Assembly (NCBI GenBank): GCA_030077755.1
Contig: JAQJZZ010000004.1
Location: forward strand, 1,488,001-1,552,000
Length of the DNA: 64,000 nt
Origin: Filosporella fistucella
Lineage: Eukaryota; Ascomycota; Leotiomycetes; Helotiales
Direction: 5' to 3'
Under the pieces are notes generated by a model. The model had not been told where the DNA came from. It saw only the letters and a list, made by a program, of their open reading frames with translations, and searched no databases. Positions 54,781 to 64,000 of the stretch are shown one piece after another; the first letter of the stretch is position 1, and the number at the start of each line of letters is the position of its first letter. Position numbers and translations under genes: made by a program.

Positions 54781-56500
54781 CACTCTCCACGTTCGATCGC
54801 TTCCGAAACGACAGGCTAAATGGTTGCTTTACTGCCATCGATGGGTTTATTCTCGAATTATCTTGATTGCTCTATGTTCGACTGCTAACCAACACCGTAG
54901 AAAACGAAGAGTCAAGTGTGACGAGAATAAACCGGAATGTCATCGTTGTTCCAACTTTGGCCGGAAATGTGATGGATACAAGGAAGAAAAAAGTGAGCCT
55001 TGCTCGAACAACGAAAATGAGAAACGTATTCTACTTCCGAGAAATTCTGGCCCGTCTACCATGCTGGCATTTGAGCCTTCAATTGACACTTTTCGCAAAG
55101 ACGAGGAACTTTATTACTTCGACCAATTCAACGGCGAGACCTCACGGGAGCTTTCTGGGGTCTTTAAAGAAGCATTATGGAATAGGATTATACTCCAAGT
55201 TAGCCACCACCACCCTTTTATTCGCCATGCAATGATATTAATTGGATGCCTGAGCAATTATGTGAAGCATTCTCTGAACAAGAAGCAGCCACTGAGTCTC
55301 GCACCAGCGCAATATCATGGTCCTGCCAAAAGCCACGAATTTGCCTTGCATCACTATCACAAATTCCTGAAGGGCTCCAGAGCTAAGTTAATTTGTGGTC
55401 AGACTCCGAGGTTAACGTTGATAGTCTGTCGATTGATCATTTGTATCGAGACGCTTCAGTGGCACCACAACCAAGCGATCAATCAAATCTATCAAAGTAT
55501 TCGTCTTTTGAATGAATGGGTTTCGAAACAACACCAAGGGACAATGCGAGGAATCCATCACCAAACCCAGACGTGGCTGAAGACGAAATAGTGCAACATC
55601 TTCGCATTCTCGAGATCGAAGCCTTCACTCTGCTCGATTATCTCCCACAGAAATACCATGATCAAAAACTCTCAGAGGGCTATGAAGCCATTCAAGCCAT
55701 GCCATCAGTATTTACCAGCGTTCCTGAAGCAAAGCTCTACCTCGAACTCATCAAACAACGTACCGACCAAATCGGGTCGCGAAAACCTAGATCCCAGATT
55801 CGAAATTCCTGGAGTGCGAACTCATGTGGACACATACGAACCCTTTCCAGGACTCTCCGAGACTCTAGAAATCGAGCAAGAGATGCAAGCTTATGAAATT
55901 CGCCGCTGGGCAGATGCCTTTGAGTCCCTTTTTCATTCCACGCTCCTTCCCGACCCCGAATATCTCAGCGCTCAACTTTTGAAAATAAAATCCAGCCTCC
56001 TTTCTATCCTCATATACGGCGAGTTGACTTCCAACGAACTAATCTATGACGCTTTCATACCTCATTTTGCGGAAATCGTATCAATAGCCCGCCTCTTCTT
56101 TGACCCTCCCTCTTCCGAGACAATCATTCCCAAAGGATCATACAAATCCGACTCGGGCCTCATTGTTCCCCTCCGCCTTACCGCTGATAAAAGACGTGAT
56201 CGAAAGATCAGAAGAGAAGCCATAGGACTTTTATGCAGTAGACCCTGGCGCGAAGGCTGCTGGTGGAGTCAATCTACTGCACAGCTTGGTACATGGCTTA
56301 TTTCTGTTAAAGAAGGAGCAGAAACTGAGTATATACCCGAATGGGCGAGAGCCAGACTTCTGGAAATCGATTTTCATGAAGGAGAGAGAGAGAGAACTCT
56401 AAGAGTGGTGTGTGTAAGGGGTACAGATGAACAGGCGGAGGTAAAATGGGGAAATGGAGTGGAGATTAGAAGGACAGATTGGGTCTGGAGTGGGCGATGA
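54780..56500 (+). pseudogene. Zn2Cys6 transcription factor, decayed
   Basis: A fungal binuclear-zinc-cluster regulator of the fungal_trans_2 type, now broken. The second half of the zinc cluster is intact after an apparent acceptor at 54899 (KRRVKCDE, ECHRC, GRKCDGY). Its first half is degenerate: NGCFT at 54819-54833 is followed by A-I-D instead of Cys, out of frame and without a GT donor at the right place. Downstream, LYYFDQFNGETSRELSG and SIRLLNEW read in one frame; PDVAEDEIVQHLRILEIEAF to LYLELIKQ in a second; ENLDPRFEIPG to the stop at 56500 back in the first. The shifts fall near 55518 (at GGG, one base short) and near 55781 (at GGG, one base over). No intron of workable length spans either. 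The long C-terminal part (RREAIGLLCSRPWREGCWWS) remains well conserved, so decay is recent. Confidence 0.72.
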
Positions 56501-57840
56501 TATGCTTGAATTTGAAAATGACCCTGGGGCGTATATGGTTGTTGACGATCTGAAATAGTCCTGTGTGGACATGGTAGTACTGGATGCTATGTATTCGACG
56601 TCTATTTCTACCATATGTATGGAAATCTGTGATCTGTTTCTACACTCTGTCAAGGGCAGAACTGCATTCTGTGGATCCTATGTCGGATTCTTGTATATGC
56701 GCAAAAATGTGATTTTACTCTATGCTAAGGGTAGAACTAAATCTGGTATTTGCATTGAAACATACTTTTACAATATCCCAAACGGAGAATCGAAAAATTG
56801 CTCTTCTCCCTGTCACATACCTGGTTAATTTTCGTCAAATTGTACTGCAATTTGAGGGCCATCCCAGATATCAAAATTCTACAACTTCTCAACAAATATT
56901 TCCAACTCTCATCGTCATCAAATTATTCCACCGTCATGCCCCACTACAATCGTCTTTTCCTTTCTTCCTCATCAATTGCCTTGGTAATTTCACCTCCAGA
57001 ATCCTTTTTACCTCCATACCTCTTGAACCCTACACGTGAACAAAACACATTCCTAGGTACCAGGACCACCAAATGCCCTACCCCTCAACCCTTACCGACC
57101 CGGTAACCGTGTGGCCATTGCTACTCGCTGTAGTACGGTGGATCAAAGTTGTTGCGACACCGAATATATACCTTTTTCATTAGGAATAAGGGAAGGCGAG
57201 GATTAACTTGCTTGTCTGACAGTCATGACGCGATTTGCAGCTCTGGAATTTTGCCTCACCCTTTCTAGAGAAGTGGAGAGGAGGATTCAAATTTTATTTT
57301 TTTAAAAAAAATTGGAAGTATGAAGGCATGCACAACGCTGGAAATACGATAAGAAATGAAGAGGGAACATTTAATTTGCTGTCTCAAATATAATGATCTA
57401 TGGCTCTGGAAGTACAAAACGCTAGGGGAAAAGCTTCGCCAAGTGATTCACTGCAAAGGCCATCCCATCTCTAAATCTGCGACCCAATCACACGTTTCAC
57501 AATTGTGCCATCTGTGGTAACGCCAAGGAACTCGCATTCCTCTGCCAATCCTAAGCCCCGTTCGCTCTGCCACTCATTAACGGCAGAAATGAGGCTGGGT
57601 TGCCTCGCCCCTTTCGGCCACAGTTGATCAAGGAGCCATGCGCCTCAGGTTTGCAGATTGAAAGCATAGCAAATCTAATAATATATCCAACATCAAAGAG
57701 CTGACAGTAATGAGTATAAGCCTGTTCCTTGCTCCTTTCTCGCATCTATCCTTACTTCTCTTTTCTCACTACTTTTTGTGCCTTTTCGCATCGCAATACA
57801 TCAATTGCCTACCTCGAAATCTCACTCATTTTCCGCCAAG
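56501..57840. other. Intergenic region
   Basis: 1.3 kb with no gene visible. It includes an A/T homopolymer block near 57292-57312 (a T run followed by an A run) and a T/C-rich leader just before the next start codon. The 105- and 102-codon frames at 56722-57106 overlap and have no motif. Confidence 0.45.
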
Positions 57841-58845
57841 ATGCGACATTTCCTCCTTCCCTTACCACTTGTTCTATTGCTCAATTCCCTCGTTGTGGCA
57901 CAGAAGAAATGTTACGCGTTCGATGGGAAGACAGTAGCTGGAGCTCCGGATTACAAGCCATGTATAGCTATCGCAGGCGTGGATAGCATGTGCTGCGCTT
58001 TGAATCGCACGGCAGCAGATCTCGATACCTGTGCTGGGAACGGATTATGTTTAAGTCAAGGGACTTATTTCAGAGATTATTGCACAGATCCTACATGGCA
58101 GAGTCCAAATTGTATTCCGAAAGCAAAGGCTTGCTCCAAAGCTGTAAGTAGCGACTCTCAAATATCAAGATAGTGATGAAACGTGATTGCGGAGAAGAGT
58201 GGTGCCATTTTCGTATCGATCATTATCAAGCTATCAAGCTAAGCTGACACGATGTAGCAAGGTGGGAGTGATGATGGTACGGTAGTGATGACACTGTGTA
58301 CGGATGGTAGTTGGTGTTGTGGAGCAAACAACAATACAAACTGTTGTGACAAAAACCTGGGATTTCGACTCGAAAATCAACTTGTGAAATTTGGCTCAGC
58401 CACAATTATCAATGATACTACTCCAACCAACAATACAACAAACTGCACGGCGCCTCCCTTGGAGACCGAGCCAGCCAAGAAGAATACGATAACAATGAGT
58501 ATAGGGGTTGGCGTTGGTGTTGGCGTGGCAGGGATCATTGGCATTCTGGCCGCTTTTTGGTTCGGGCGGAAGAGAGGAAGAAAACAAATTGCCAATAAAG
58601 GAGCAGAGGGAATTGGAATGTTTAACGTTCCAGGTAGCGTTGGAAGTCAGGATATAAAGGCACCGATGTTGCCCTATGATGCAGGGCATACAACACAATT
58701 TCAGAACCAGCCTCCTGCGATGAACACCTCTGTGTCCTATTCTGGACATGCACCTATCCAACAACATCAGCACATACAAGAGCCTCAGGAAATTGGATCG
58801 GTGCCCATGAGAGCGGAGCTGGGAACTGGAGAGAGGAGGTTTTGA
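57841..58845 (+). CDS. Type I membrane protein with Cys-rich ectodomain
   Basis: Function unknown; about 296 residues. Exons 57841-58143 and 58258-58845 join across a 114-nt intron. Seen: a signal peptide (FLLPLPLVLLLNSLVVAQ, residues 4-21), a Cys-rich luminal or extracellular domain of about 110 residues with at least 12 cysteines (KPCIAI, DSMCCALN, LDTCAGNGLC, SWCCGANNNTNCC) and several N-glycosylation sites, a Thr/Asn-rich stalk, one transmembrane helix at about 178-203 (GVGVGVGVAGIIGILAAF), a basic stop-transfer sequence (GRKRGRKQ) and a Pro/Gln-rich cytosolic tail of about 90 residues. The architecture resembles fungal wall-sensor-like or mid1-like proteins seen widely in Pezizomycotina. 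No WSC pattern is present. Confidence 0.82.
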
Positions 58846-58961
58846 GGATGTGGCTTGAGCAAACAACAGGTTTTGGATATTAGCGGCATTTGACTCGGTC
58901 GGAGAAGGAGTTGGGAATATATGCTCCTTGAAATAGTTCATGGAAAGTGGGAAATTTTCCT

Positions 58962-61607
58962 TTATACATTATGTTCAAGCCCGATACTCGATCTTCGTCT
59001 CCTTTTGATTCGTTCCCACCAAGAGAATCTGTCTTTGGTCTCTGATTGTGGTTTTTCGGCGGAGGATGCTGGCGATACAGTCTCAAGTTCCCGTTTTTGC
59101 GGATCAATGAGCGTCTCACTGGGTCTAGTGTCGGTTGCATCAAAAACCGGTCTTTTCAAGTTGGAAGTGCTGTTTCTTGAATTCATGACACCGTTCACAG
59201 GAGTAGATGAACTTCTCATCGGCTGTATTTGTGCTTCTCGGGTTTGGATTGCACGGTGAGCCTCTGTAGCTGTAAATGACCGTTTCTGCATCATCAATGA
59301 TTCTGAGAAGATTAGAAATTGGAATGAAGAATATACTCTAGAAGAATGCTTACTGCTGCGAGCCTTATTTTCGTTATGCGATTCGGTTTGTGCCAATCGC
59401 TTGCTCCGAAAGCACCAAGCCAGGAGCTGATGCAATTTTGATCGCCAAAATTCCATGCCTGCAGTGGTGTTGAGGGAGCCTATCAGCAGAAAGAATGGTA
59501 TGCAAACTGTCGCCATCACCACGCCAAAGAGCTTGAATTGATGCTCAGTGGGCATGTTGGTCATTCCGAAAACGCTCGTTACGAAAGTGAGTGGGAGGAA
59601 GAAGATGGAGACCTAACCGAGATCAGCACTGATCGCAAGGAAGTGTAAGGGAAGCTCACCAGTGTCAAAAGCTTGATATTGTGCCCTTGAAGAATTGTCA
59701 CAGCAGAAAGTTCCACACTCTTCCTGCTTTCTAGCACCGAAGTTCCTGAGAAGAGCTGATCTCGCAACGTTCGAATCTCTTTCCTCCTGTCGTCATTTTC
59801 TTCATACAACTTGTACAAATTCTTGATTTCTTTCTCGAATTCTCTCCTCAGATATGCCATTCGCTTCTTCCAGTACTGATTCCTGCTTGAATCTCCTTCG
59901 ACCATCGGCCATAAGCTCTTGTGCTTGCCTTTCCATACCTCATCAGTAAGAGTGTCTTCGTATGAGTCAATCAGAGATTTAATTCCATCATTCATAAGAC
60001 CCAGCGTCTGATATGCCCAGAAGTACCGACGAGAGTATGTAAAATTGTCGTCCTCGAATAGAAGTCTGTCCCTGAGGTCTCCATTGAACATAAAATCGGC
60101 CTGCTCAAGTTAGTCAAAATCTATAACCTGTAACACCATCTTAAGTTGGAGAGTTTAGCCACGCTAACACTCCCACTTGACTAGTCGTGGAATCAGGATC
60201 CCTCATCTAGCTTAATAAGAGTGAGCTAGGCATAGGATTCGCGTTCGACGAATAGTCAATGTCGGCAGGAGCCAAGTTGTCCCAATAAATATGGTAACTT
60301 AACAGTCTGATTCTGCCCCACCAATTGGGGAATTGAAGACGAAAAGAAGAATGTGCTTACTGGCGGTATCACAAGTTTGCTGATCTTGAAGTATATAGCC
60401 TCGAACCTTTTCTCGGCATCCTTGAATTCAGCAAGTAAAGTGTGTAGGAATGCTTCCGGGCCATTGACATAGTGTTTCGTTGAATCATGACTATCCATAC
60501 TATGCTTGTGATCAGGATAGCATTGGATGTTTAGGACGTGCCATGGAGCCCATGGGTCATAGATATATCCATCTTGCGTCTTGGCTTTTCTGGCAGCATT
60601 TCGAAGCTTTCTCACAGGCTTACCAGATAGCGAAAGAGCAACGACACTAGTGCAGCGGGATATAGGTATATGCTCGATTGGTCTATCGAGTTTCTTGGAT
60701 GCCGAATCCGTTCGTTGCCACGGCATAGGCTGGACACCTTCCCCAATTATGGTGAAATAATCAAATTTGAAAACGAAGGATCTCTGTTGTCGCGTATCGG
60801 GAATGAAAGCACGATTTAACATGTACGCTGCTGAATTTCCTTCTTCTACAAGGTAATCATATATCTCGTCCATATCGAAGTCCTGATTCATCGTCATATG
60901 TAGGGCGCCAAGTATGATAGGGCTTGGTTCTCGGACAATAGTTATCCGCCCAACTGCTGGCCGTTGCGTCGCTGGGTCAGCGTTCAGGTCCTTGGCAGAT
61001 AATTAGCAGATTTCAATCTCGCGGAATGTCAAACTACCTGGACAGCTTGCCATATTGCCGAGTCAATAGATAATGTCCCTTCTTTCACAACCTCCCTTCT
61101 CGAGAGTGGGGCTCCGTCTGTTCCAACGTCAAACACTGAGTAATGTGAATTATGCCATTGTTCATCTTCATCATATTCGGGAAATAGAGAAGGATCTGAT
61201 AATTTTCCATTTACAACCACCGTTTTCAACAACGTTTTGGCGCTTTCTTTGAATCTGTACGTCTCCAGGTGTTGCCGCAAATGCTCGTGGTCATATTTGT
61301 ATTTGGGAAGAGGGATTTGTACATATAACTCGTCATCGTCATCGCTTTCGTCACTCTCTCCAGTCAGTACCGAACTGTGATATGTTCGAGGTTTGCGGTC
61401 AGTAGGTTTGTCGCTTTCGACATCGAGTGTCGACCTTCTGCGTTGTCTTGGAGCAATAGCTGGACTTGGTGGTGCTAGGGTAATATTCGCGTTGGCAGAC
61501 TGCGCCAGAGCCTCGTGGACAAGACGTAGCGTTTGCAAATAAGCTTGCTGCTGTTCTTCAAGTCGTTGAAGAAGCTCTTCGGTGCTTGGCTGAGCTGCCA
61601 TCATCAT
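58962..61607 (-). CDS. CorA-like Mg2+ transporter-type membrane protein
   Basis: CorA-superfamily cation-channel-like protein, about 746 residues. Exons 61038-61607, 60361-60990, 59660-60100, 59354-59612 and 58962-59302; introns 47, 260, 47 and 51 nt. Seen: a long N-terminal cytosolic domain (coiled LLQRLEEQQQAYLQTLRLVH; Ser/Asp-rich linker), APWHVLNIQCYPDHKHS, a coiled-coil stalk (YLRREFEKEIKNLYKLYEEN), then VSIFFLPLTFVTSVFGMTNM, where the CorA Gly-Met-Asn motif appears as Gly-Met-Thr-Asn at about 563-566. The second helix is FGVVMATVCIPFFLLIGSL. The basic Ser-rich tail is 120 residues. The start is the first of three consecutive ATGs. Intron 4 (59303-59353) is a stop-free multiple of three. 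Altered GMN is common in this fungal subgroup, whose transport activity is unproven. Confidence 0.87.
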
Positions 61608-62574
61608 TCCGCGTCGCACAATCGATCGAGACGGGGTTGCGCCAGAAACTACGAAAACATATCCATAAGTAAAACTGGAACTGGCCCACGGCCAACGGCT
61701 TTCTATGAAAGTCGACTGTCCGACTAGAGCCGCAAGGCTCAGGGTATGAATGTGACCATTGATCTTTCAACCTAGCCCCCACCTGCTCTTCGGGCGAGGG
61801 TGCTGCCTATTTGAGACCGCGCGATATATAATGGGCACACCAATGCCAAATGGTGGATCTATATTGTCTTGGAGGCTCTTGGCCCCAGGATTTTGTCGAG
61901 TTCAAGGCTGCAGGCTGCGAGCTTGTGATGCATGCTTGACGAGTTTCGCCAGTCGGTGTGAGACAGAGGAGGTTGGGGACCTCGCCAAGCATGCAAAGGA
62001 GGGGCTGTCATGTGATCAACCTGCTGAACGGCTCTCCCTCTTGTCGTTATCCCGCCTCTGTTCACTCCCTTTTACATAGCACCCATCTCAATTTCTATGT
62101 GATATGTACCACGAGTGTGAGAAGTATAAGTCTCAGGACTATTTGAGCCTCCATATTCTACAACAAGCACAAAACTCCCCTAAGCTTCCTGATGAAGCTA
62201 GTGATTGGAGCATGCTGAAGATTTTCCGGTGAAAGCAAAATTTCAATGTTGCTTTGTGCAATTTTTCCAGTTGAATATTACTGCGCCTCACACGAGAACT
62301 TGATATTATTGTGATTTAGTGCTTACTTTTGTTCAAGCCAATCAATTACGTTGATTCCCCCTAATTTAACTTAAAGTCACAAGTTTGTCGTCATGGCTAT
62401 ATAATTAGCGCGCTGTTGCAGGCAACCAGAATATGTCAATCCTACTTGTAGGTCAATCTACCTGCTTCCAATACACACAGACAAACGCTTTATAACCATT
62501 CCTTTACTCTATAACTCGCTTCACGGAAATTTAATCTTCTGCATTGGCTCCCAGCAGACGGCATTACAAACCGA
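61608..62574. other. Divergent promoter region
   Basis: 967 bp between the starts of the CorA-like gene (minus) and the DHA2 carrier (plus). A TATA-like TTTATAACC lies at about 62491-62499, some 80 bp upstream of the carrier's ATG. No gene is visible. Confidence 0.45.
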
Positions 62575-64000
62575 ATGGCTGAGATCACAACGGAGGTTTC
62601 GGCTCGGCCTGGACAACCGCAAGACACACTTGAGATAGAGGAGCCTGCATTACCTCCACAGGAAGATGACGATGCCGACTATCCTTCCGGGATGAAGTTG
62701 TGGATGTCAGTTGCTTCCATATCTTTAGTTTCGGTTCTACATGGATTGGATCTCACTATCGTCGCTGCGACCATACCAAGTCTAAGCAATCAATTCAAGA
62801 CGGTTGAAGACATTGGATGGTACTCTTCGGCATACTCGGTCATGGCAGCAAGTTTCGGGTTTTTTTTCGGCAAGCTATACAGTATTGTCTCACCAAAGAA
62901 GCTGTTTATTACTGCTTTGGCTGTATTTGTACTCGGCTCTCTTCTTTGCACCATCGCTCCAACTTCGTGGGCCTTTATCCTCGGCCGTGCCGTTGCTGGC
63001 GTTGGAATCTCCGGAATAATGTCAGGCTCAGTGACCATTTTGACCATGTTGTTTCCGAGGAGTAAGAGAGCGTTTTGGACTACGCTTGTGGGTTCAACCC
63101 AGTTGGTTGGCATTGTTGCCGCACCTGTGGTCGGCGGTGGATTGATCGACTGGGTTGGTTGGCGAGGCTGTTTCGGTATCAATCTTCCACTTGGTGCTCT
63201 AGCTTTCGTTTCGCTCTTCTATGGCTTGCAGAATTCCCCGAGAGAGGTGGTTTGGAAAGATGTTGTGAAAGATTTTGATATCTTGGGAACTATCCTTATG
63301 ATTCCAAGTATCACATGCTTGATACTTGCTCTTCAGTGGGGTGGTATACGGTATGGCTGGAACAACGTTAGGATTATTGTGCTTTTTGTTTTGTTTGCAC
63401 TGTTGATTATTGCTTTTGCATGGCGGCAATATAGATTGCAAGAGAAAGGGATTCTTCCGCCACGTATCATAAAGATGCGGAGTGTCCTCGCCGGCACATG
63501 GTTCTCTGGGTGTGCCAACGGCACTCTCGCCGTGACGGAGTACTTTATTACTATATATTTTCAAGGGGTCAAGGGTTATACTGCCACCCATTCCGGTGTC
63601 CTGCTCCTCCCGATGCTCATTGGTATCTTGGTGGGTTCACTTTGCGGAGGTCTTGGAACCGCGCGTTTTGGCTATTATAACCGTACGAGTTTCCTGAATT
63701 TTTTCCGTTCGCAATGCTAATCACAACAGCCTTCATGATTGCAACAACTGTTCTGGCCCCTATCGCTTCTGGATTGATAACAACAATCGGCCTAGACGAC
63801 GCTCCAGTGAAGGCCTCGTGTCTCCTGGGCTTTCTTGGAATTGCGGTAGGCCTGGGAATACAGTCCCCAATCATAGCACTACAAGCTTTAATGAACATTC
63901 GCGACCTTCCAATAGGTATGGCCATCTTGGGTTTTGGTGGTACTATGGGTAATGCCATTTGGATCGTTGTCTCCACGGCATTATTCCAAAATCGCCTAAT
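62575..64000 (+). CDS. DHA2-type (14-TM) MFS efflux transporter, truncated by window end
   Basis: Drug:proton antiporter-2 type carrier of the plasma membrane, as used for fungicide or secondary-metabolite export; the 3' end lies outside the window. Exon 62575-63682, a 47-nt intron 63683-63729 (GTACGA..ACAG), then exon 63730 to beyond 64000. Seen: an acidic N-terminus, helix 1 with LHGLDLTIVAATIPSL, the DHA motif region WYSSAYSVMAASFGF, LGRAVAGVGISGIMSG, the antiporter motif GPxxGG as APVVGGGLIDWVGWRGCFGI at helix 5, and NLPLGALAFV. It is similar in build to the aflatoxin-pump/ARA-type group. No biosynthetic gene is visible in the window next to it, so cluster membership would depend on sequence beyond 64 kb. 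Confidence 0.9.

Overview
The window is nuclear DNA of a filamentous ascomycete (Pezizomycotina). Genes are compact and lie on both strands. Most introns are 44-70 nt with GTRNGT donors and YAG acceptors. The gene set is typically fungal: Zn2Cys6 regulators, DAL5-type and DHA2-type MFS carriers, an OPT transporter, deuterolysin, a DUF6594 protein, Rna14, Nop9 and Argonaute. I lean towards Leotiomycetes from general protein character only. There is no rRNA, convincing tRNA, CRISPR array or intact transposon. Exon coordinates were read by eye from splice signals plus reading-frame continuity and have no transcript support.

Layout. 0.6-6.0 kb: a possible small catabolic cluster of an anion:cation symporter, a Zn2Cys6 regulator and a RidA-type enamine deaminase, with three phased CGG-containing repeats upstream. 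6.8-8.1 kb: secreted deuterolysin (M35). 9.9-12.5 kb: an F-box-like gene carrying an in-frame TGA, with a MITE-like element about 250 bp upstream. 13.8-14.2 kb: a three-exon gene for a 66-residue secreted peptide. 15.6-21.0 kb: AMMECR1-like protein, Ras-like GTPase, DUF6594 membrane protein. 21.4-24.2 kb: a Gly-rich/Cys-rich protein, a three-module H-type-lectin-like gene with frameshifts, and a small hypothetical gene. 24.4-41.1 kb: D-2-hydroxyacid dehydrogenase, mitochondrial IF-2, a conserved two-helix membrane protein, a DUF885 peptidase, a 12-exon OPT transporter containing a GC-AG intron, a group II PLP decarboxylase and Nop9. 42.4-53.4 kb: a 13-exon slicer-competent Argonaute, Rna14 and the histone chaperone Asf1. 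54.8-64.0 kb: a decayed Zn2Cys6 regulator, a type I membrane protein, a CorA-like channel, and a DHA2 MFS carrier truncated by the window end.

Themes. Core genes (IF-2, OPT, Nop9, AGO, Rna14, Asf1, CorA; well over 15 kb of coding sequence) read cleanly. Four accessory genes carry a nonsense codon or frameshifts: F-box, the first Zn2Cys6 regulator, the H-lectin and the second Zn2Cys6 regulator. That contrast points to gene decay in accessory loci rather than to general sequencing error, although most of the shifts fall at short homopolymers. The most interesting single locus is Argonaute: its N-terminal exon is separated from the body by a 729-nt interval that looks like a promoter plus 5' leader, so a second, N-terminally shorter isoform is plausible.
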